Shown: positions 57,832 to 64,000 of the stretch, in pieces | Position numbering within the stretch: the stretch's first letter is position 1 | Layout of the letters: each line of letters starts with the position of its first letter | Assembly (NCBI GenBank): GCA_028583685.1 | Contig: JAMXIF010000077.1 | Location: 13,496,150-13,560,149 of the forward strand | DNA from: Petaurus breviceps papuanus | Taxonomy: Eukaryota; Chordata; Mammalia; Diprotodontia; Petauridae | Direction: 5' to 3' | Length of the DNA: 64,000 nucleotides | Notes under the pieces: model-generated | Seen by the model: only the letters and a program-made list of their open reading frames with translations | Databases searched by the model: none | What the model was told of the DNA's origin: nothing | Program-made: the position numbers and the translations under genes

Positions 57832-58517
57832 TGGTGTGTTGTGGGGGTTGTCTGGAAAGAATTCAGACTCAGACCATCTCCAACACAAGCAAAAGCATTT
57901 ATTGAGAACTTTATTGTCTAGCAGGCTGTGTTCCAAGAAGGCATGTACAACTTATCAGAGAAGGTCAGAGATCTTTATGGGGCAAAGATGCAATTGCATA
58001 ACAATATATGGATATTTAAAATATAGGAGGGGTTTGTTAAGGGATTAGGTAATAAGAGAGAGGTCCCAGGTTCAGTGAAACAGTGCATGCTTTTATCCAC
58101 AAAGCATATAGAAAAATCGGGGGGGGGATGTATGTATGATGATGATATTATAATAAGCCTTTCTACATCATAAGTGCACCTGAAGGACAGCTTTTACTAT
58201 TACTGGGGCAGGTGCCTGTCTAGGGAAAGTTCCTTCTATTGTTTTGGGATCCATATCCTGCTCAGTTGTACTGTTTTCTGATTGGCTGGCTATTGTGGTC
58301 CTGTCTCAGATTAGATGGAAGTGGTTGTGTGCATGGACACACCTGCTGTTTCTGTGACAAATATAAGGATTGAGTTCAGGGGCAGTGGCTAGCTAGAGGT
58401 TATAACTATGGCAGAGATGACTATGATTCCATCAAATGGACACACCTTCCGTTCAGTAAGGCCCATAAGGAAGTTAGAATATTGGGGTTGGGGGCAGCTT
58501 TATTATAATTCCGACAA
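57832..58517 (-). mobile_element. Probable solo LTR fossil
   Basis: About 0.69 kb between TG and CA ends, directly after the RTE fragment. On the minus strand an AATAAA-type signal ('tcaataaatgcttt') occurs near 57900 in the right place for an LTR, and a GC-poor U3-like part follows toward 58.5 kb. A flanking duplication could not be confirmed. Right-hand array sequence resumes at 'gcacaaagagcctgatga'. Confidence 0.55.
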
Positions 58518-58554
58518 ACTGATGCACAAAGAGCCTGATGAATTCAATCTTTTG

Positions 58555-58720
58555 AGTGCAGGCAGTCTTTCAGTCAATCAGTAAAATTGTATGAAGTATC
58601 CACTATATGCCAGATAATATGCTAATCCCACGGAATACAGCAAGGAGTTAATTGTTTAATGAGGGAGATGACAACCAGACAACTATGTTACAAATCAGGT
58701 AATTGGAGGAGTGACTTAAA
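58555..58720 (-). repeat. L2-like LINE 3' end
   Basis: 'ttgtatgaagtatccactat', 'atgccagataatatgctaat' and 'gttaattgtttaatgaggg' match the L2-like copies at 37.4 and 44.1 kb, in the same array position. Confidence 0.65.
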
Positions 58721-59247
58721 GGCCCCCCAGAACAAAAAGGTTAGTTACTTCTCCCAAGTATTCCTGTAGAATTGGGAGGTAAGCAGGGGAGCTACCTGGT
58801 GAAGGAGAGTCAATGTTTGTGTTCAACCAAGTCAAATGTTGAGCTTCGGTTCTTATCGGAGTTCTCGTAGTTTCGAGATACAATAGACCAGACGAACAGA
58901 AGAATCTCATACTCTGTATCTGTCCGTCAACGGTGCAATGATGAAGATATCGTCTAAGGAGGGGTATATAACACTTGCAAAAGCCTATCTGTGCCTTTCT
59001 AAAATAACAAAATTTACGGGAACAAGTGAACGAAAAGCATGTGCAAAAACCAGAAGAAAGAAGGCAAGAGGAAGACAATGCTAAGAAATGGTCTCGGAGT
59101 GGGTGTCGATGTGAAGACTGGGGATTAGGGAGAAGCAGTAAGGCTTGGAAGCTATGGGACGTAAATAACCCCAAACCAGAGACTAACAAAGATCCAAGTG
59201 TGCGCTCAGAGCTGTTGGAGGCTACAAGTGGACAGAGTTTGTAACCT

Positions 59248-59319
59248 TCCTCGTTAGTATAGTGGTCAATATCCCCGCCTGTCACGCGGGAGGCCGGGGT
59301 TCGATTCCCCGACGGGGAG
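59248..59319 (+). tRNA. tRNA-Asp (GTC), variant
   Basis: Aspartate tRNA, 72 bases, anticodon GTC at 59281-59283, acceptor and T stems intact, B-box 'gggttcgattcccc'. It differs from the gene at 35462 at three places: a D-loop G to C, a D-stem G to A that turns a U:G pair into U:A, and an A to G in the variable loop. None should harm folding. TTTT lies at 59332-59335. A post-Asp block and Gly-TCC follow, making this the most complete unit with 35.5-36.7 kb. Confidence 0.95.
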
Positions 59320-59379
59320 GCTAAATCATCGTTTTGCGCGCCCCCCAACCTTGTCCCTCTAACTCACCTCAGAGCGACC

Positions 59380-59800
59380 AAAGTCTCTCCAAACGCAAAA
59401 AGAAGCTTTTGCTGCATTAGGCTGCCAAGAACCGGCTATAGCATTTTTCCCTCGCCAAACGCAACCTTCTTGTTGTCTCATCCATGGTAGCTAACATAGG
59501 GGGGCCCTTTTGCAATTTCAGGTACCCAAGGGCGTCTCTGTCTCATATACATCATAGCCTGGGCCGATGGGTCCCCCTCTTGTCCAGTCAATCCCTCACC
59601 TCCAACCCAAAAAGAAGCCAGAGTAACAGCCAGAGTAACAGCCAGAGCTCTTTGAGGCCAGGGAAGCCCCTCGGCCACTCACAGTTGTCCTGATCCAGCT
59701 AGGAAAGGGACTCAGGCTGCCACCGTCCAGTACTTCAGTCCCTGACTCCGACCCAAATGCTATGTGAGTCTGAAGGCACTGAGCAAAAGAGAGCTGCCGT
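59380..59800 (+). repeat. Post-Asp / pre-Gly array block
   Basis: 'ccaaagtctctccaaacgca', 'ggtacccaagggcgtctctg', 'cctcacctccaacccaaaaa' and 'cccctcggccactcac' match 38.0-38.4 kb. Confidence 0.75.
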
Positions 59801-59961
59801 CAAGGAGCCAGAAGGAGTTCTGGGCTGGTTTCGGTTCATACGTGGAGCGAAAGAGATGGAAAGCTTCAGGTAGGACCCTTGTGCTGGCCTCAGCAGGCCG
59901 ATTAACAGTGTAACTGTTGGGGCCCTTATTGGGCTTTGATAGAGGAAAGAGCATCGTGTTA

Positions 59962-60033
59962 GCGTTGGTGGTATAGTGGTAAGCATAGCTGCCTTCCAAG
60001 CAGTTGACCCGGGTTCGATTCCCGGCCAACGCA
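59962..60033 (+). tRNA. tRNA-Gly (TCC)
   Basis: Glycine tRNA reading GGA, 72 bases, anticodon TCC at 59995-59997, all stems paired, promoter boxes intact. It differs from the copy at 36625 by one D-loop base (A in place of G). TTTT at 60037-60040 follows three bases after the gene. It sits 0.64 kb after the Asp gene, closer than the 1.09 kb in the unit at 35.5 kb. Confidence 0.97.
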
Positions 60034-60284
60034 GCGTTTTACACTGCCACACTACTGAATGCCTACACCCTGGTATGAAGCCTCCTCCTGTATACACCCT
60101 CTGCTACACTCCTCCCTTCATTTCACACTTCTTTGGAGCTCTCTGGCCCTATTCCCCAACCTGGACGTAAGAGTGAGCTTCTATATCCCCTCTGATATCC
60201 CCTTTATCTTTCCGTTGTCTTGCTAGATGCTGCATCTCCAGCCCAATACTCCACCCCATTTCACTTCACTTCAGTTAAACGACA

Positions 60285-60430
60285 GTGGAGTTCCTAATAT
60301 CAGCAAAATCGTCTTTTTTTTTTTTTTTCAGTCGAGTCCGACTCTTCATGACCCCATTTGGGTTTGAAGCAAGGCCTGCCCATAGTCTGGCATTCCAGTC
60401 CATCCCCTCCAGTAAAATCTGGACAAGGGA
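60285..60430 (-). repeat. Mar1-like SINE tail fragment
   Basis: A T-run then 'cagtcgagtccgactcttca' and 'tgaccccatttgggtttgaa', the reversed 3' part of the SINE at 13083. The head is missing. Confidence 0.75.
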
Positions 60431-60920
60431 TTCCGATGCAGAGAGACCGACCAGAAGGCTAATATATCATTCTAAGTTTGTGGTGATGAGGTCCTACACT
60501 AGGGTGGTGGCTATGTTACTGAGAAAGGGAGGCATATGGGAGAAATGTTGGGAAGGAGAATCGACTAGACTCAATAATTATAGGCTATCAGGGGGTGGAG
60601 GGAATTTGGGGTAGGGAAAAGTGAAAAGGGCTAGACTGGCACCCGGGTTGCCAGCGTGGGATCCTAGGCCATTGGTGGTACCCTTTCCAGTTAGGGAAAG
60701 AGGAGGATGTGAGAGGGAATCCAGATTACGAGATCAGTTTTGGGCACGGTGAGTTTAAGCTTTGTATTGGAACTTCTACATCCAAGATGTCTAATAGGCA
60801 GGTGGAGATTATATACTGGAAGTCAGGAGAAAGGTTAGGAAAATCTAGGAGTCGTCTCCACCGAGATGATACTTGAAAGAAAGGAGCCTCCATTTCCTGA
60901 GGGTTTGTAAAATGGGACAG
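60431..60920 (-). repeat. L2-like LINE fragment
   Basis: 'gaccgaccagaaggctaata', 'gttttgggcacggtgagttt', 'atgtctaataggcaggtgga' and 'ctaggagtcgtctccacc' match 44.4-44.8 kb. Confidence 0.65.
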
Positions 60921-61136
60921 GACTTAGGCTTTGCCTAAATTCCTCCATCCCCCTCCCCCCCAAACTATTCTGCCCGTTTGTATTTGTAGTAGTTGCACAC
61001 CCTCCAGGTGAGACAATTTGGAAGATTTGCAGAGGAATTCTCTCTCATTCGAGCACGTCCAGGAGAATTTTTCCCTTCTGGGGTTCAGGACCAACCAAGC
61101 CAGGAGAGATCCAGTAGGTAGAGGTTTGGGATTCGA

Positions 61137-61139
<3 letters not shown>

Positions 61140-61172
<33 letters not shown>
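61140..61172. repeat. (TG)n microsatellite
   Basis: Pure TG run of about 33 bases. Confidence 0.95.
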
Positions 61173-61175
<3 letters not shown>

Positions 61176-61406
61176 AGGTTTTTTCTACGTTCGAAGCAGG
61201 GGGTGGCACCATTTAGGGGAATGACTAGAGTGTAAGAGAGGAGCAGATGTATTGATCTGCGGGGTTGGTAATAACAGTGGAACCACGAGGGGTTCGAAGG
61301 GAAGTTAGAAGTGGGTCAGATGGATCCCCAGAGGGAAATGGGCAGACATGGGAGTAATGTGGAAGGCCAGTGTTGTGCTAAGCAAGGAAGGACACAACTT
61401 ATGTGC

Positions 61407-61473
61407 TCCCTGGTGGTCTAGTGGTTAGGATTCGGAAAGCACCGCGGCCGGGGTTCGATTCCCAGTCAGGGAA
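61407..61473 (+). pseudogene. tRNA-Glu pseudogene lacking the anticodon arm
   Basis: Both ends and the D and T arms match the intact Glu genes (A-box 'tggtctagtggttagg', B-box 'gggttcgattccc'), but the centre reads 'ttcggaaagcaccgcggccg', five bases shorter, so the anticodon stem and the TTC/CTC triplet are gone. Since both boxes remain, Pol III factors might still bind. TTTTT follows near 61479. The Gly-GCC gene stands 0.51 kb downstream on the other strand. Confidence 0.92.
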
Positions 61474-61984
61474 TATAATTTTTCGCCGACTTCCAGCTTG
61501 TGATCTTTCCTCTTCTGCCGCTTACTTACTTACTTACTTACCACAGCTGCAAATGGTTGCCACGCTCTGCTCTGTTGCTCATTTCCCTTAACCAACTCGC
61601 CTAGTGCCGAGTAAGAAAGGAAAACAAAGCAATGAAGTGCCAATCCCAAGCATCTCTTCAGTCCGTCCAAAGTGTCTAAGCTGGCAAAATGGCGCGGGGA
61701 AAGTAGTGGTGAGGGCCAGGGAAGGGTTCAGCGAGTAAGGTGAGGCAGAACAAGAGTGGCAAAGAACTTTTGCTAGAAGCCTGGTCCCTTAGGCACCAAG
61801 CAAGGAGGGCTTTTCTTGATGTCCAGGAGTGAGTCACAGGCTTCTTTGGCCTCCGCAAGGTAATGACCATGGTGGGAGAAGCTGGGGTTGATGGTTGTGA
61901 CCATGAAAGGCTTTCCTTCCTGGAGATACAATGTTCCGAAGTTGGGTAGGAACGGGACACCTCGGTATAGAATTTATGCTAAAA

Positions 61985-62055
61985 TGCATGGGCCGGGAAT
62001 CGAACCCGGGCCTCCCGCGTGGCAGGCGAGAATTCTACCACTGAACCACCCATGC
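61985..62055 (-). tRNA. tRNA-Gly (GCC)
   Basis: Minus-strand glycine tRNA, 71 bases, anticodon GCC (plus-strand ggc at 62021-62023). It is identical to the copies at 45757 and 51415, with all stems and both promoter boxes intact. The terminator TTTT (AAAA at 61981-61984 on the plus strand) directly abuts the 3' end, so the transcript has almost no trailer. The Leu pseudogene lies 0.67 kb upstream on the same strand. Confidence 0.97.
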
Positions 62056-62169
62056 AGAACAGTTAGTATGTTCTCTGTGATGTAGTTGATCTCAGCAAAT
62101 TCACAGGTCAAAACTCGTTACCAAAATTTGACACAAGATGTATTCACCCTAACCTAGGACACATCCTTC

Positions 62170-62410
62170 TTGACTTCCTCGCCCTCCTCCTGCCTAACCT
62201 TCCCTCTTCTTTCTTTTCGTCTTCCTCCTCCTACGTACTTCTTCATTCTCCTTCTCCTTTCTTCCTCCCTTCTTCCTCCTCCCCATCTTCCCTCTCTTCC
62301 TCCTCCTTTTCTCCATTCTCTTTTTCCCTCTCCTCCCCCGCCCCCATTTCCCCTCTTCCTCCTGGTTCTCCTATTTTTGCTACACTACCTCCTCCGGGAA
62401 AGTCCTATGA
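62170..62410. repeat. TCC/CT-rich pyrimidine tract
   Basis: A long C/T-rich stretch between Gly-GCC and Leu, the counterpart of 46180-46320 and 51600-51720. Confidence 0.85.
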
Positions 62411-62724
62411 TTCCCTCGAAAGTATCTGAAGCTTTATTGTAGAGAAGTGTCAACAGGTCTGTTGTCCATGTCTGCATTACTCTTTCTCCAAATATATCTA
62501 CGCTCTGGCAAAAGTTTGGTCCTTAGATGGACCGCGGTTCCTCTACACGCTCTTCATTCAAACTCATGCACTTGGAGGTTCGTCCTATAAAGGTCAGTGA
62601 GCTGGGTAGAAGGTATCGATCGATGTCCGTGGAGTCAGAAACCTGGGCAAGTCGCTCCTACTTCTTCAAGACGCGCCGAGGAAACGGCGAGACAGTGTGA
62701 CAACAGTGAGAGGCAAAAGAATAG

Positions 62725-62799
62725 CGTAAGGAGTGAAATTCAAACTCAACCTCCAGGGGAAACTGCGACCAGCACCTTAGACCCCTCGGTCATCCAGAC
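62725..62799 (-). pseudogene. tRNA-Leu pseudogene lacking the anticodon
   Basis: The plus strand runs 'gagtgaaattcaaactcaac', 'ctccaggggaaactgcgacc', then jumps to 'agcaccttagacccctcgg'. About seven bases holding the anticodon are missing, and the B-box is changed ('gtttgaatttc'), so transcription is doubtful too. Confidence 0.85.
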
Positions 62800-62899
62800 T
62801 TGGCACCACAGCACCTTCTCCCCCCACTCTGGCGATAACAATAACAAAACAACCACAGGCCCAGACGTTCACCTCATTCAGCTCCTTCCACGAGCTCTA

Positions 62900-63855
62900 A
62901 CCTCTCCCTCCGGCACTAGCATTGTGTAAGAAAGTCCACGTGTCCAGAACCAACCTTCCACATCTCCATCCGGCCTGCCCCTGTAGGCTAACACATACAC
63001 GCTCTGGAGGGCCCCAAAAGACCCGCACCACAAACTAGCCTCGCCTTATCCGACTCCTCCTGCGCCTCCCTTTCACCTAATCGCTGCTGTCCCGAAGTCC
63101 TTCAAACGAGTCACCAACCCCTCTGCCTCGTCTCTTTGGGAAAACACACAGCTCAGCCCCGAGACCATTCTTCTAGTGCCTCCCTTTTTGCAAGAAGCAG
63201 GTCCGCGGCGGCCGCTGGGAACCAAGTAATGGTTCTCCCAACACTGGAACCGGGGGATACAAGTAGAAATGGAGACTTGATCTCATGCTCTGTCCAATCT
63301 CCCAGGAAAAACCCGACTTCGCCTCATACACATTTCCAAATCGGGAGAGCCTCTGTGAAGGCGCCAGCCTAGGGCACACCTGGAAATTGTTGTGCAAGCG
63401 TCATGTAGACTGTGAGGGCTGTGAGGCAAAGCTCACAGAACTCGGAGGGGCCTAGAAGCTCTGAGAGGATTTCCACCTGTGGATCAAGTACCGGGGGAAA
63501 CCGTTCCAAAGAGAGTGGCAGGTTGACCGGTCAAAGGATTGGGTTGGCAGATGAAGTGAAAATTGTACAGGAGGAAGGGGCCGCGGAAGCGGTCTCTGAG
63601 CAATCAAATTCCTCTCCCTTCTCGCCCCACCACCCGCCTGCCCATAGCCTACCAACTTCCAGGCGCAGCTCCCCTACAGCACCATTATTTCTTAGACATC
63701 TCTCTCCACCCGCCACCTCCGTCCCCCACCTCCTGCGGTATTCCCTCCTTCTCCTCTTCCCTCCCCCAGTTCACCTCCCCCAGAGGTCCCTCTTGATCGA
63801 GATTAACTGCCAGCCTCTTAGGGGATATAGTGAAAGGACCAGGGTTTTACTGTAA
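62900..63855 (-). repeat. Array block beyond Leu
   Basis: 'gtccagaaccaaccttccac' matches 46.86 kb, and 'agatgaagtgaaaattgtac' with 'agcctaccaacttccaggcg' match 34.36-34.48 kb. No gene is seen inside. Confidence 0.7.
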
Positions 63856-63955
63856 TATCACTGGAAGGGGTCACATTAATTTAAAGTATTTAATGCATAG
63901 TTCTATTTCAATGCCATCGGTTTCGTTTGAAATTTATTGGATTTCATTTTATGGA

Positions 63956-63956
<1 letters not shown>

Positions 63957-64000
<44 letters not shown>
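63957..64000. repeat. (GA)n microsatellite at the window edge
   Basis: GA run that continues to the last base; it is cut by the window edge. Confidence 0.95.

Noticed and set aside
58716-59348. Open frame of 210 residues on the minus strand
   Set aside because: It runs across an L2-like fragment, array spacer and the Asp tRNA gene; composition is non-coding and nothing in it resembles a known protein.

Overview
The window is marsupial nuclear DNA. The evidence is the repeat fauna: tRNA/CORE-type SINEs of the WSINE1/WALLSI and Mar1-like kinds, marsupial-type LINE-1, an RTE (BovB-like) fragment, many old MIR and L2-like remnants, and solo LTRs. The SINE type looks Australian-marsupial rather than opossum, but the species cannot be fixed from here. 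No host protein-coding exon could be supported; the open frames are shadows of repeats, microsatellites and tRNA flanks.

Region 1 (1-26,600) is AT-rich and gene-poor. It holds several LINE-1 pieces on both strands, nested SINEs with clear target-site duplications, MIR and L2-like relics, one well-bounded solo LTR (20175-20709) and a probable second LTR (about 11.2-11.9 kb). Two CTCF-like motifs lie at 179-191 (-) and 18747-18760 (+).

Region 2 (about 26,640 to the right edge) is a tandem array of degenerate duplicated blocks carrying tRNA genes for Glu, Asp, Gly(TCC), Gly(GCC) and Leu. I find 22 tRNA loci: 11 intact, one doubtful (Gly-GCC at 33084) and 10 pseudogenes. Intact genes are Glu-TTC (26667, 56583), Glu-CTC (41024), Asp-GTC (35462, 59248), Gly-TCC (36625, 59962), Gly-GCC on the minus strand (45757, 51415, 61985) and Leu-TAG on the minus strand (51994). 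Successive Asp loci are spaced about 7.7, 6.7, 6.6 and 10.5 kb. The five-tRNA set and unit size match the tRNA tandem repeat at human 1q23.3, so this is probably its marsupial counterpart (inference from recalled knowledge). The block flanks have diverged heavily, with LTR, LINE and SINE insertions and one internal inversion (about 32-33.8 kb), while the tRNA genes remain near-identical.

The most notable points are a leucine tRNA with a CAG-type body but a TAG anticodon and no nearby Pol III terminator; the inverted Leu-Gly-Glu block; a Glu pseudogene that lost its anticodon arm but kept both internal promoter boxes; and a solo LTR whose empty site can be read from a paralogous block.
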